Under the pieces are notes generated by a model, which saw only the letters and a program-made list of their open reading frames with translations, did not search any database and was not told the DNA's origin. A stretch of DNA of 64,000 nucleotides from UBA11051 sp964390495. Its GTDB lineage: Bacteria > Armatimonadota > Zipacnadia > Zipacnadales > UBA11051. Shown piece by piece: positions 23,857 through 32,499 of the stretch. The DNA is taken from positions 1 to 64,000 of the forward strand of contig CAYMIN010000001.1 of assembly GCA_964390495.1 (NCBI GenBank), given 5' to 3'. The translations under genes were made by a program, and so were the position numbers. Positions within the stretch are counted from its first letter, which is position 1. Each line of letters opens with the position of its first letter.

Positions 23857-24579
23857 CTACTCGTCGCCCGGCCGGCCCTTCAGGGCTGCAAACCGGCCAT
23901 CGGGCATTGGCTCGACATAGGCAACGCACCGGCCACGAACCAGAGCCGGCCGCAAGTGTTCGGGTATGATGCTGCCTTCACGCAAAGGCTCGCCGGCAGT
24001 CGTATGCACTTCATCCACGCCTGCGGCGAGTACCTGCTCGACATCCGCTTCGCCGCCGAGCTGTCTAATCCTGCCTTTCTGCACAAATCGCCCGTCATCG
24101 CCGCTGGCTGCTAGGCAGGCACCAGAGAAAGCGCCGACAATGCCGCCATCATGCTCCAGCACATGTTCCAGGACGAGGCCCAAGTGGGCGGCTTGGGCCC
24201 GCACCTCCTCGCGCGCCACAAAGCGGCGCTGGGCCTCGCGCCCCAACTTGCAGTTGACAAGCGCCGCGGTGGGAGCGAGACACAGGCCGGGCTCGCTGCC
24301 TTCCAGGGCCATCTCCGCCACCCACGAGGCAACCTCTTGAGCAAGTGAGCCCACATCCTCAGGCACTGCAAGCAGATGCACGGCATTGGCGCTGTTACGG
24401 GAAGTGTAATCAATCTGGGGAAGAACTGCCAGTTGGTGCCGAGTGACACCCCAAATGCCGTAGCGTTCGGCAAGGCGATTGCCAATCATCCGGCCGACAC
24501 GGCCGGTGCCGCCCTGCCCGGGACAGTCGGTGTCATCTACTGCGATGATGAATCGGCCTTGGCTGGACCAGGCTGCCAT
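23857..24579 (-). CDS. TiaS-like nucleotide-binding protein (DDTD motif)
   Basis: A 240-residue protein with FIIAVDDTDCPGQGGTGRVGRM at its N-terminus. This resembles the IGIDDTD motif that opens archaeal tRNA-Ile2 agmatinylcytidine synthetase TiaS and related methanogen marker proteins. Only this domain is present; the zinc and OB-fold parts of TiaS are missing. ATG 24579 lies right after the stop codon of the upstream gene (24581), so translation is probably coupled. The function in a bacterium is unclear. Confidence 0.5.
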   Translation of the reverse strand: MAAWSSQGRFIIAVDDTDCPGQGGTGRVGRMIGNRLAERYGIWGVTRHQLAVLPQIDYTSRNSANAVHLLAVPEDVGSLAQEVASWVAEMALEGSEPGLCLAPTAALVNCKLGREAQRRFVAREEVRAQAAHLGLVLEHVLEHDGGIVGAFSGACLAASGDDGRFVQKGRIRQLGGEADVEQVLAAGVDEVHTTAGEPLREGSIIPEHLRPALVRGRCVAYVEPMPDGRFAALKGRPGDE

Positions 24580-24580
24580 G

Positions 24581-25153
24581 TTACTTGTACACCATTCGTG
24601 GTGCGCCGCTGCGGAAGTGGACGCTGCCGTCCACGCACAGGTAGTTGAAAGCCTTCTGAGTTTCTGAATGTGGCCCCGGATCGTCCTTAATCAAGGCATC
24701 GGCCATCAGCCAGGTGTCGGGCGGTGATTCCCCGGTCACCACGTGTTGCTCGGCCATCCATTTGGGCCACTCAATGTCGCCGCGACGGAGGTAGCTGTGA
24801 TAGACGTAAAAGGGGCCGCCGGTGCGCTCGCTGACCGGGCACAGCAGTTCCCGCTCGCTGACGCCATACGATGCCAGTACCGGTAGCAGCTCGTTATAGG
24901 TCGCTGCAGGGGTAGTTGTGACCGGATAGAAACCATCGTGGTCCTGGGCATAGGCAGCCAGAGCCAGGCCCACTGCGGCAAGCCGCCGGGCGCAGACCTC
25001 AACTGCCCGGTCCGCCGGCTTCGCTGTCGACTCGGGCTGCTCCGGCGGTCGGTCTTCCAGGCCGGTCCAGACCGCAATAGCCACCGCAACAACCGCCCCC
25101 AAAGTGACAGCGATCCAGCGGACGGCGGTTCGGTTGTCTATGGTCCTGTGCAA
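24581..25153 (-). CDS. Membrane-anchored pseudopilin-like protein
   Basis: A 190-residue protein with one N-terminal membrane helix (AVRWIAVTLGAVVAVAIAVWTG), then a soluble domain with LAAVGLALAAYAQDHDGFYP, a common pattern in H-x-DG prepilin-like proteins, and LLCPVSE plus a late YLCVDGSVHF. The type IV prepilin cleavage site (GFTLIE) is absent, so it is a diverged pseudopilin or a membrane-anchored relative. It sits in a compact minus-strand run with the HD-domain gene before it (25161) and the TiaS-like gene after it. Confidence 0.65.
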   Translation of the reverse strand: MHRTIDNRTAVRWIAVTLGAVVAVAIAVWTGLEDRPPEQPESTAKPADRAVEVCARRLAAVGLALAAYAQDHDGFYPVTTTPAATYNELLPVLASYGVSERELLCPVSERTGGPFYVYHSYLRRGDIEWPKWMAEQHVVTGESPPDTWLMADALIKDDPGPHSETQKAFNYLCVDGSVHFRSGAPRMVYK

Positions 25154-25160
25154 GGCTCAG

Positions 25161-25946
25161 TCACTCCTCCCCGGCAGCTTCTGCAGCCAGTGTCTCTACC
25201 AGAGTTGCGACGCCTTCCGGTAGCTGATTGCCCCGTTGCACTAGCCGGCTCAGTTCATGAAGCTGCTGGGGCAGGCGGCCGGTGCCGGCATTGTGATGGA
25301 TATAGCCGGCCAACCACAGAGGTGCGCTGGTAGCCGGGTCCTCGGCCAGAGCAGGCCGCAGCCGGCCACAGAAGTCGCGCATTCGGCGCGAGCGGGCCGC
25401 GGCTGTTTCCCGTCCCAAATCTGTATTCAGCAGCCTGGTCAACGCCTCCTTCTTCGGCAACCATTCCTCCATCGCCAGGATGGTGCCTGCCAACTCCTCA
25501 CCACGGCCACTGCGGATAGTGATAAAGCGCCAGGTCGCCACCAGGCCGAAGTTGGCATCAATCAGGTCGGCATCGCCCAGAACCAGGTTCTCCAGCGCAT
25601 GCTGCGGAGTGTTGCCGCCGGAATGGCACTCGATAGCCGAGGCGACGGCCTCGATGAAGGGGGTCTGGAGACCGTATCGTGGCAGCAGACGGCGCACCTC
25701 GGCCGCACCAACTTCGGCATGCTCGCGGCCCGCGTCCTTGCGGATATCATGCAGCAGCGCGGCAAAGCGCACTACTTCCACGTCCACGCCGAGCTGCCCG
25801 GCCATCCGCGTCGCCAGGTTGACGACGCGCAGCGTGTGGTCATAGGTATAGCCGGGCCAGTGATAGCCCTCCCGCTGGGCAGGCCAGTTCTCCAGCCGCT
25901 CTCTGACCAGTTGGTGCAGCTCGGCATAGATTTCGTCCAATATCAA
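25161..25946 (-). CDS. HD-domain phosphohydrolase-like protein
   Basis: A 261-residue protein with the HD-superfamily pattern: YDHTLRVVNLA (His37), AALLHDIRK (His66-Asp67) and later H residues in IECHSGGNTPQHALENLVLGDADLID. Such domains hydrolyse nucleotides or cyclic nucleotides. The start is placed at TTG 25946, which overlaps the TGA stop of the upstream hydrolase gene (TTGA), a coupling arrangement; a longer frame to 26012 would overlap that gene by 70 bases and looks unlikely. GGGGA lies upstream. Confidence 0.8.
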   Translation of the reverse strand: MILDEIYAELHQLVRERLENWPAQREGYHWPGYTYDHTLRVVNLATRMAGQLGVDVEVVRFAALLHDIRKDAGREHAEVGAAEVRRLLPRYGLQTPFIEAVASAIECHSGGNTPQHALENLVLGDADLIDANFGLVATWRFITIRSGRGEELAGTILAMEEWLPKKEALTRLLNTDLGRETAAARSRRMRDFCGRLRPALAEDPATSAPLWLAGYIHHNAGTGRLPQQLHELSRLVQRGNQLPEGVATLVETLAAEAAGEE

Positions 25947-27100
25947 TCGCCGTCCCCTGAGACGCCCAGCACCCCGCTCAGCCAGGGCACGGCGAGGTTC
26001 TCCTTGAAGCAATGATCGGGCACGTCCACGTTGGCGTATTCCAGGTACTTCCGCACGCTCATGCCCTCGGAGAGCGGTTCGCTATCGTGAACGCGCTTCT
26101 CGGGCGTGTCGTACTTGGGGTAATGGTGCGCCTGGAACTTGTCCGGTGCCCCCGCCAGCTCCCAGGCCTTGCGCAGTGTCTCGATGTGCTGGGTGCGCCC
26201 GCCCTCTGTCATCAGGAAGGGGCGCGGCGCGATGGCGGCCATCACGTCGAGGTAATCGAACCATTCCTGCACCCCCGGCGTGTACATGCCGATGCCGTAC
26301 TTGAACAGGCTGCATATTACGGCGCGCTCGCGCCAGTGGCAGGTAAAGTCGTTATAGACAACTGCGGCAATTGAGGCGTCCAGCAACGCCAGGTGCAGCG
26401 CCGGCTTGGTGCCGAAGGAGTGGCCGCTGGTGGCGATGCGGGAGGCGTCCACGTAGTCGCGTTCTTTGAGCCACTGCAAGATCGGCGTCTTCTGAAATAC
26501 CTGGATGCCTTCGTAGTTGCGGCCAGCCCAGAGGGCATGGGTCGTGTATTCGTACCGGTCATCAAACACGTGGCGGCTCTGTTCGCCGTTACCGGGATGG
26601 TCCACCGCAACTGCTACCATCCCCGCCTGTGCATAGTACCAGGCCATTCGGTTGCGGGCCGGATGTCTGTTCTCAGGCACCCAGTCATATAGCTCCGGCT
26701 CGCCCGCCAGCAGTTCCTTGGTCGAGTTGCCGCCCGGAAAGCACATGACTGCCGGCGCGGGGTTGTCGGCATCCATGCCCTCAGGCACCAGCAGCAAATA
26801 TGGCACCACGCTGTAGGGCTCCGGGTAGGCCTCCCATTTCTGCAGCTCGTAGCCGTCCCGTGGCTCGGCCCAGAGCATCTCCGGCTGCGGCTGTTCGGGG
26901 ACGTCCTCCGGGAACCGCAGAAGCTCGCGCATCTTCTCGGCCACCAGCATCCGCCAGGCGGCGAAGTGTTCAGGCTTCATGTTCGCGTCGAACTCCAGCC
27001 GCGGCTTGAGCTGCTTCAGGTACGCGTGGACGAAGCCCTCGACATCGGCGAAACGGCCGTCAGGCCGCTCGCTGGTGAAAACCAGATGCTGCTCATTCAC
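25943..27100 (-). CDS. Alpha/beta hydrolase, acetyl-xylan-esterase-like, copy 2
   Basis: A 385-residue alpha/beta hydrolase with the nucleophile elbow ATSGHSFGTKPAL, an upstream VMCFPGGNST oxyanion-type loop, VAVAVDHPGNGEQS and a late His in HHYPKYDTPEKR. It has no signal peptide, so it acts inside the cell, probably on ester-bearing sugars or small esters. Its ATG overlaps the stop codon of the upstream paralogue (ATGA, 27097-27100), showing an operon. Family resembles Abhydrolase_7 / dienelactone-hydrolase-like enzymes; the substrate is unknown. Confidence 0.8.
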   Translation of the reverse strand: MNEQHLVFTSERPDGRFADVEGFVHAYLKQLKPRLEFDANMKPEHFAAWRMLVAEKMRELLRFPEDVPEQPQPEMLWAEPRDGYELQKWEAYPEPYSVVPYLLLVPEGMDADNPAPAVMCFPGGNSTKELLAGEPELYDWVPENRHPARNRMAWYYAQAGMVAVAVDHPGNGEQSRHVFDDRYEYTTHALWAGRNYEGIQVFQKTPILQWLKERDYVDASRIATSGHSFGTKPALHLALLDASIAAVVYNDFTCHWRERAVICSLFKYGIGMYTPGVQEWFDYLDVMAAIAPRPFLMTEGGRTQHIETLRKAWELAGAPDKFQAHHYPKYDTPEKRVHDSEPLSEGMSVRKYLEYANVDVPDHCFKENLAVPWLSGVLGVSGDGD

Positions 27101-28260
27101 GAGTTAGTCTCCTCCGGTATGCCCAGTACCTTGCTCAGCCAGGGCACGGCGATATTCTCCTTGAAGCAGTGGGCGGGTACGTCCACATTGGCATACTCGT
27201 AATACTCGTCATCGGTAATGCCCTCGAACAAGTCATCGTGGTCGTGGGGCCGTTTGTCCGGTGTGGCATATTTCGGGTAGTAGAACACGCTGTAGTGCTG
27301 CGGCTGACCGGTGATGTCCCAGGCTTTGGCGATCTTCTCAAGGTCCGGCGTGCGGCCGCCTTCGGTGACGAGAAACGATCGCGGGGCCAGGGAAGCCATC
27401 AGGTCCACGTAGTCGAACCACTGCTGCATGCCTGGGATGTAGTGGCCGAGGTGGCACCTGAGTTTAGTGGTGAAGACCTCGCGGCGGCGCCAGTTGGAGA
27501 CGAAGTCGTTCCACACCACGGCGGCGAGGGAGGGGTCCAGCACGCCCATATGCAAAGCTGGCAGAGCTCCCAGCGAATGGCCGCTGACGGCGATACGGCT
27601 CCTATCCACATAGTCCTGCTGTCTGAGCCAGTCGAGGATGCAGAACTTCTCGAATACCGAGGTCCCCTCGAAATTGCGCCCGGTCCAGATGGCGTGAACG
27701 CCCCATTCATAGCGGCTATTGCCGAAGCAGTTGCAGCTCCGCTCGCCGATGTCGGGATGGTCCACGGCCACCGCCACCAGTCCGGCCTCGGCGCAGTGCC
27801 GTGCCATCTGGTTGCGGATAGGGTGCTTGTTTTCCACGGCCCACGGCACGATCTCCGGCTCGCCGGCTAGCAGCTCCTTGGTCGTGGTGCTGCCCGGGAA
27901 GCACATCACCGCGGCCCCGGGGCTGTCTGCGGCAATGCCGTCGGGCACCAGCACCAGGAAGGTAACGACCTTCAGCGGCTCGGGGTAAGCCTCCCATTTC
28001 TGCAGCTCATAGCCGTCGCGCGGCTCGGCCCAGAGCATTTGCGGCGGCGGCTGTTCGGGAACCGACTCCGGGAATTGCAGCAGCTCGCGCAGCTTCTCAG
28101 CCACCAGCATCTGCCAGCCGGCGAAATGCTCCGGGTTCATCTTGGGGTCGAACTCCAGAACCGGCTTGAGGTCCTTCAGATACTGGTGCATGAAGCCCTC
28201 AATATCCAGAAAACGCCCGTCCGGACGGTCACTGCTGAAAACCAATCGCTCTTCACTCAT
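27097..28260 (-). CDS. Alpha/beta hydrolase, acetyl-xylan-esterase-like, copy 1
   Basis: A 387-residue paralogue of the following gene, with AVSGHSLGALPAL as nucleophile elbow, AVMCFPGSTTTKELLAGEPE and VAVAVDHPDIGERS. ATG 28260 (MSEERLVF) is preferred to two upstream in-frame starts because GAAGGG lies about 10 bases upstream and the N-terminus then aligns with the paralogue (RLVFSSDRPDGRFLDIEGF against HLVFTSERPDGRFADVEGF). The pair arose by tandem duplication; both keep the catalytic Ser. Confidence 0.8.
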   Translation of the reverse strand: MSEERLVFSSDRPDGRFLDIEGFMHQYLKDLKPVLEFDPKMNPEHFAGWQMLVAEKLRELLQFPESVPEQPPPQMLWAEPRDGYELQKWEAYPEPLKVVTFLVLVPDGIAADSPGAAVMCFPGSTTTKELLAGEPEIVPWAVENKHPIRNQMARHCAEAGLVAVAVDHPDIGERSCNCFGNSRYEWGVHAIWTGRNFEGTSVFEKFCILDWLRQQDYVDRSRIAVSGHSLGALPALHMGVLDPSLAAVVWNDFVSNWRRREVFTTKLRCHLGHYIPGMQQWFDYVDLMASLAPRSFLVTEGGRTPDLEKIAKAWDITGQPQHYSVFYYPKYATPDKRPHDHDDLFEGITDDEYYEYANVDVPAHCFKENIAVPWLSKVLGIPEETNS

Positions 28261-28279
28261 TCTCGACATCCCTTCGCTG

Positions 28280-29275
28280 TCACTGAATGGCAATAGTGCG
28301 GCCCTGTGCCTCGGCTTTGCTGCAGGCAAGCGCGGCCTTATGCACACGCCGGACTACGTCAAGGTTGGCCGATACCGGTGTGCCCTCGGCTACAGCCCTG
28401 ACAAAGCCGGCTAGCGACTCGTACATGCCGGCGAAGCCGTGAATGGGCTGCCGGCACGGAACAACGGTCTCCTGCCAGGCTTCCCCAGTTCGCCAGCGCA
28501 GGCTTCCGTCCCAGGCTTCGGCGAACATCTCGCCCGCGGTGCCCAGCACGTGCAAGCTGACCTCGCGACCGGTGCAAGCAATCAGGCTGAACTCGATAGC
28601 CCCGCTGCAGCCCTGCGGGTACTGCAGAATAGCCCACCCGTGGTCGATCAGCTTCCCGTTCATCGCCTGGCCTCCGACCACATCCGCCCGCACGGGCGCG
28701 CGAGCGAAGATGCAATCCAGCATGTCCAGATACCAGCAGCCCAGCCATAGGAAGAAGCCCTGAGATTCGACATCCTCGGTCCAGTCGCAGCCACCGAAGC
28801 CCCAATCCACCCAGAGCCGCGCTCGCGCCATCAGTGGCTGCCCGATGATGCCCTCGGCGAGGCGGCGCTGCAGCTCCCCCATCACCGGCGCATAGCGGAT
28901 CTCATGGTCAATCTGGACAATGGCATCGGTGGCTTCCAGGGCGGCCAGAGTAGAGCTCACCTGCTCTTCGTTGAGGCCGATCGGCGGCTCAAAGAATAGA
29001 TGCTTCCCGCTCTGGGCGGCGGCTGTGACGACTTCGGCATGCAGCCGATTCGGCACAGCGATCATCACGGCCTCGACCTGGCTGTCGCCAAGCAACTCGG
29101 CATAGTCGGCATAGGTGGCGATGTTGCCGAACTGCTCGCGCGCGTAGGCGCGAGTCTGTTCAGTGCGGGCGGCGACGGCTATGACCTTAGCCTGCGGGAG
29201 GCGCTTGAGATTCGGCACATAGGCCTCGCGGGGCCAATTCCCCAGGCCGATAATGCCGAGGTTGACTTGGCGCAT
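28280..29275 (-). CDS. Gfo/Idh/MocA-family oxidoreductase (EPP variant)
   Basis: A 331-residue protein. The NAD(P)-binding fold is clear: VNLGIIGLGNWPREAYVPNL, VEAVMIAVPNRLHAEVV. The motif usually reading EKP, whose Lys is catalytic, reads FFEPPIGLN here, so the Lys is replaced by Pro. The C-terminal substrate domain (AEAWDGSLRWRTG) is present. It may still bind the nucleotide without ordinary sugar oxidation, or use other residues. It lies upstream of the hydrolase pair, on the same strand with a 19-base gap. Confidence 0.85.
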   Translation of the reverse strand: MRQVNLGIIGLGNWPREAYVPNLKRLPQAKVIAVAARTEQTRAYAREQFGNIATYADYAELLGDSQVEAVMIAVPNRLHAEVVTAAAQSGKHLFFEPPIGLNEEQVSSTLAALEATDAIVQIDHEIRYAPVMGELQRRLAEGIIGQPLMARARLWVDWGFGGCDWTEDVESQGFFLWLGCWYLDMLDCIFARAPVRADVVGGQAMNGKLIDHGWAILQYPQGCSGAIEFSLIACTGREVSLHVLGTAGEMFAEAWDGSLRWRTGEAWQETVVPCRQPIHGFAGMYESLAGFVRAVAEGTPVSANLDVVRRVHKAALACSKAEAQGRTIAIQ

Positions 29276-29515
29276 GGTCTCTCCCCTATCCGGCGCTATC
29301 CAGCGTGTGGTGGCTCCAGTTCATTGGCTGATTTCACCACCACAGCCCCAACGGCCTCCTGGTTGTGCATCTGATGCCGGGAGGATTGCCCGCTTGCGCG
29401 AGGAAATAGGCCGGTGCACCAAGATGTCGTAGAGAGCCGGCAGCGGTGCTGATACCCGTTGCGAACACGCAATCTGTGGGCGCGGAACTGCACTTGAGAA
29501 ATGGAGTATCGAGCC

Positions 29516-30295
29516 ATGCAAATGCGACCAAGTCGAGTGCTGAGGAAGCTGCGGGCAGGCCAGACGGTGATTTCCTTCAAGACGAACCTAGCCGACGCGC
29601 GTTCCACGGAGATCGCCGCTCGCGTCGGCTTCGATTGCGTCTGGACCTGTATGGAGCACGTGCCCAATGACCTGACAGTCATCGAGCAGCAGGTTTGGGC
29701 CGCCAAGGCCTATGACGTGGACCTGCTGGTGCGGGTGCCCAGAGGCAGCTACAGTGATTACATCCGGCCGCTGGAGCTGGACGCCTCCGGGATCATGGTA
29801 CCGCACCTGATGAGCGCCGAAGAGGCCCGCCAGGTAGTGCGGATAACGCGCTTCCATCCGGTCGGCCGCCGGCCGGTTGACGGTGGCAACGCCGACGGGG
29901 CTTACTGCGGCATTGATTTCCTCGAGTATATCCAGCAGGCCAACGACCAGCGCTTCATCATTCTCCAGATCGAGGACCCCGAGCCGATGGAACAGCTCGA
30001 TGAGATCGCCGCCGTGGAGGGCTATGACATGCTGCTTTTCGGCCCCGGCGATTTCAGCCACGGCATCGGCGCTCCCGCCCAGTGGGAGCATCCCGAACTG
30101 CTCAATGCGCGGAAACGGATTGTGGAAGCGGCGCTAGAACACGGCAAATTCGCCGGGACGGTAGCTACCCTGGATACGGTGGAACCGCTCATGGAGCTAG
30201 GCTACCGTTTCCTCAACATCACATCCGATGTGACCTGCCTGATGGAGCACTGCCTCAATATCGTGAGGCAGTGGCGGAACATCGCTGAGGGCTAG
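29516..30295 (+). CDS. HpcH/HpaI aldolase family protein, second member
   Basis: A 259-residue protein. The start at ATG 29516 has GGAG at 29503-29506; an earlier ATG at 29501 lacks such a signal. Motifs: FDCVWTCMEH, DLLVRVPRGSY with the catalytic-type Arg, ILQIEDPEPMEQLD with the metal-binding Glu, and LLFGPGDFSHGIG with the metal-binding Asp. It is divergent from the aldolase at 13913-14683. Probably a pyruvate- or glyoxylate-releasing aldolase for sugar acids. Confidence 0.8.
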   Translation: MQMRPSRVLRKLRAGQTVISFKTNLADARSTEIAARVGFDCVWTCMEHVPNDLTVIEQQVWAAKAYDVDLLVRVPRGSYSDYIRPLELDASGIMVPHLMSAEEARQVVRITRFHPVGRRPVDGGNADGAYCGIDFLEYIQQANDQRFIILQIEDPEPMEQLDEIAAVEGYDMLLFGPGDFSHGIGAPAQWEHPELLNARKRIVEAALEHGKFAGTVATLDTVEPLMELGYRFLNITSDVTCLMEHCLNIVRQWRNIAEG

Positions 30296-30381
30296 CAACT
30301 GCTCAGACCGGGGGGCGAGCACTCTGCCCCAAGCGAACTCGCGAGGTGAGTAGTTACAGCAACTGAAGGTGTGAGGGATAA

Positions 30382-31179
30382 TTGAGCGAAAGAAGGTCGA
30401 AATGGTTGCCCAGGGCGTGTCATGAGCGTGCGGCGCTTTGGCGCTGGCCCATACATGCGATGAAAGAGCGAGTTATTGCGACGCGCCCGGAGAAGCTGTA
30501 CCGAGCTGCGGCGGTTGCTACCGACTTCCCCATGCGTGCGATCCGTTACTGGTGGACGTACTGCGCGATCATGGACCAAGCGAAGCGATACGACAGGCCC
30601 CTTACCATAGTGGATGCCGGATGCGGCCTGGGCATCTCCCGGCGCTTCGTGGGTGAGGTCCCGAAGGCAACATGGATCGGCCTGGATTGGGAGATTGACC
30701 GTGAACTGCTTCTGACCCGAGGCTATGATGAGGTTTACCAGTGCGACCTGGACAAGCCCCTGCCGCTGGCTGATGGTTGTGCTGATGTTGTCATCTTTCA
30801 GCATGTGGCGGAGCATCTTCCGCGGATTTCGTTTACGCTACAGGAGTTGGCGCGGCTTCTGCACTCGGAGGCGGTGCTGGTGGCGGGGAGCCCGATTAGC
30901 CCCCGGCTGCTCTGCCAGCTCAAAGCGCTGCGATATCAGCGTGGTCTGGCGCAGGGGAACCGGTCGGTGGGTGCACACATCAACGCGTTGCACCCGGGAC
31001 GATGGCGCGAGCTGCTGACCGAGGTCGGGCTTGAGGTCGAGACGCTCTCAGGCGCCCACTTCTTCCGATGGTCGGGTAGTCCTCTGGAGAACCATGCCTG
31101 GTGGCTGCGGGCAAACCTGATGTGGGGAGCGCTCTTTCCGGCCTGGGGCCGCGAACTGTACATTGTGGCCCGTAAATAG
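30382..31179 (+). CDS. SAM-dependent methyltransferase
   Basis: A 265-residue class I methyltransferase. SAM-binding motif I is TIVDAGCGLGIS, followed by WIGLDWE (acidic loop), ADVVIFQHVAEHLP and RLLHSEAVLVAGSP. The TTG at 30382 has GGTGTGAGGG upstream; an internal ATG (MKERVIATRP) near 30460 is an alternative start. The C-terminal SGAHFFRWSGSPLENHAWW is unrecognised. The substrate is unknown; distant relatives act on lipids or glycans. Confidence 0.75.
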   Translation: MSERRSKWLPRACHERAALWRWPIHAMKERVIATRPEKLYRAAAVATDFPMRAIRYWWTYCAIMDQAKRYDRPLTIVDAGCGLGISRRFVGEVPKATWIGLDWEIDRELLLTRGYDEVYQCDLDKPLPLADGCADVVIFQHVAEHLPRISFTLQELARLLHSEAVLVAGSPISPRLLCQLKALRYQRGLAQGNRSVGAHINALHPGRWRELLTEVGLEVETLSGAHFFRWSGSPLENHAWWLRANLMWGALFPAWGRELYIVARK

Positions 31180-31484
31180 CTGAAGCTGCGCACCTCATCC
31201 GGCGCATGGCTGCGACCGCCGGTGTGCTGACGGCCGGGGGATCGCTTAGCACATCCACCATACTCAGTTCGGGGAAGCATTGCTCCAAGCGGAAATCAGT
31301 GACCATGACGACCGCAGCCGGACCCTGTACGCAGTGCCCTTCCAGGCCCCCATCTCCATGCACCGGGGGCAGGACGAATAGGCAATCACGCCGCGAATAC
31401 GCAAATAGCTCCGGCCCAGGTAGGTATTGACCTCATCTCGAGGAACTCTAGCTGAGCTCTGCCATGAACTAAGGAGGCTTTCTG
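31180..31484. other. Intergenic region with no supported gene
   Basis: About 305 bases between two plus-strand genes. Only short shadow frames are present. The last 15 bases contain AAGGAGG, the strong ribosome site of the next gene. I see no hairpin with a T-run and no clear promoter hexamers. Confidence 0.5.
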
Positions 31485-32378
31485 ATGGTAAAAGTAGGAA
31501 TCGTGGATTGGGACACCTCGCACGTGGTGCAGTTCACCAAGCGCATGAATCACATTGATATTGAGGAGGATCAGTGGGTCGAGGGAGCGCAGGTAGTGGC
31601 CGGCTGCCCCGGCGAATCGAAACACTCGCCCGAGCGCGTCCCCGAGTACACCGCGCAACTCAAGGAATACGGCATCGAGATCGTTGATAAACCCGAGGAC
31701 CTCATCGGCATGATCGACGCCGTATGCGTCGAGGCCAATGACGGTAACGTGCACCTGGAGCGCGCCCGGCCGTTCCTGGAAGCCGGCATCCCCTGCTATA
31801 TTGACAAGCCCTTCGAGTGCAACCTGGACAACGCCAAGGAGATCATGCGCCTGGCGCAGGAGAACCAGGTGCCAACCTTCTCGTCTTCGTCGCTGCGTTT
31901 CTGCCCCGAGATTCAGGAGACCATCAGCGATCCGGAGGTCGGGGCTATCGTCGGCGCTGACGCCTGGTCGCCGGCCTCCGAGCATCCGCTCAACCCGGGG
32001 CTTTTCAACTACGGCATCCACGGCGTCGAGATCCTCTACACGCTGATGGACCAGGGCTGCCAGCAAGTCTCCTGCGCCTACACCGAGGGCGGCGAAGTCG
32101 TCACCGGCATCTGGGACAACGGCCGGCTGGGTGTCATGCGCGGCACCCGCGCCGGCAGCCACTCCTACGGCTTCGTCGCCTGGGGCGAAGAGTCAGTGCG
32201 CCAGTCCGGCATCTCCACCCAGTACATCTACCGCGAGCTGCTCAAGGAAATGGTGAAGATGTTCGAGACCGGCCAGCCGCCGATTGACCCGGCAGTCACC
32301 CTCGAGATCGTCGCCTTCATCGTCGCCGCCATCGAGAGCCGCCAAAAAGACGGCGCCTGGGTGGAACTGAATGTGTAA
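31485..32378 (+). CDS. Gfo/Idh/MocA-family oxidoreductase (canonical DKP Lys)
   Basis: A 297-residue protein with VKVGIVDWDTSHVVQF at the nucleotide-binding end, IDAVCVEANDGNVHLE, and CYIDKPFECNLDNA, which keeps the catalytic Lys of the EKP/DKP motif. AAGGAGG precedes the ATG. The C-terminal domain is short (LRFCPEIQETISD to IESRQKDGAWVELNV). It is the only member in this window that keeps the Lys. It is followed by a strong bidirectional terminator-like hairpin. Confidence 0.85.
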   Translation: MVKVGIVDWDTSHVVQFTKRMNHIDIEEDQWVEGAQVVAGCPGESKHSPERVPEYTAQLKEYGIEIVDKPEDLIGMIDAVCVEANDGNVHLERARPFLEAGIPCYIDKPFECNLDNAKEIMRLAQENQVPTFSSSSLRFCPEIQETISDPEVGAIVGADAWSPASEHPLNPGLFNYGIHGVEILYTLMDQGCQQVSCAYTEGGEVVTGIWDNGRLGVMRGTRAGSHSYGFVAWGEESVRQSGISTQYIYRELLKEMVKMFETGQPPIDPAVTLEIVAFIVAAIESRQKDGAWVELNV

Positions 32379-32410
32379 AGGCAAACGGCTGGGGAGCAAC
32401 GGCTAACAGC

Positions 32411-32446
32411 TTGAAGGGGGACTTTTTGAAAAAAGTCCCCCTTCAA
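32411..32446. terminator. 16-bp perfect hairpin between convergent genes
   Basis: TTGAAGGGGGACTTTT and its exact complement AAAAGTCCCCCTTCAA flank a four-base loop. The G/C-rich stem core flanked by A/T runs on both sides suits a bidirectional intrinsic terminator between the plus-strand gene ending at 32378 and the minus-strand gene ending at 32500. The T-run is part of the stem rather than a separate tail. Confidence 0.8.
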
Positions 32447-32499
32447 ACTTCCCTTCAAAAACTTGAGTAAAGCACACCAAGGTGCACCGGGCTTGCCCG

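Noticed and set aside
24581..25153. Second true prepilin
   Set aside because: The GFTLIE cleavage motif is missing; it is described only as pseudopilin-like.
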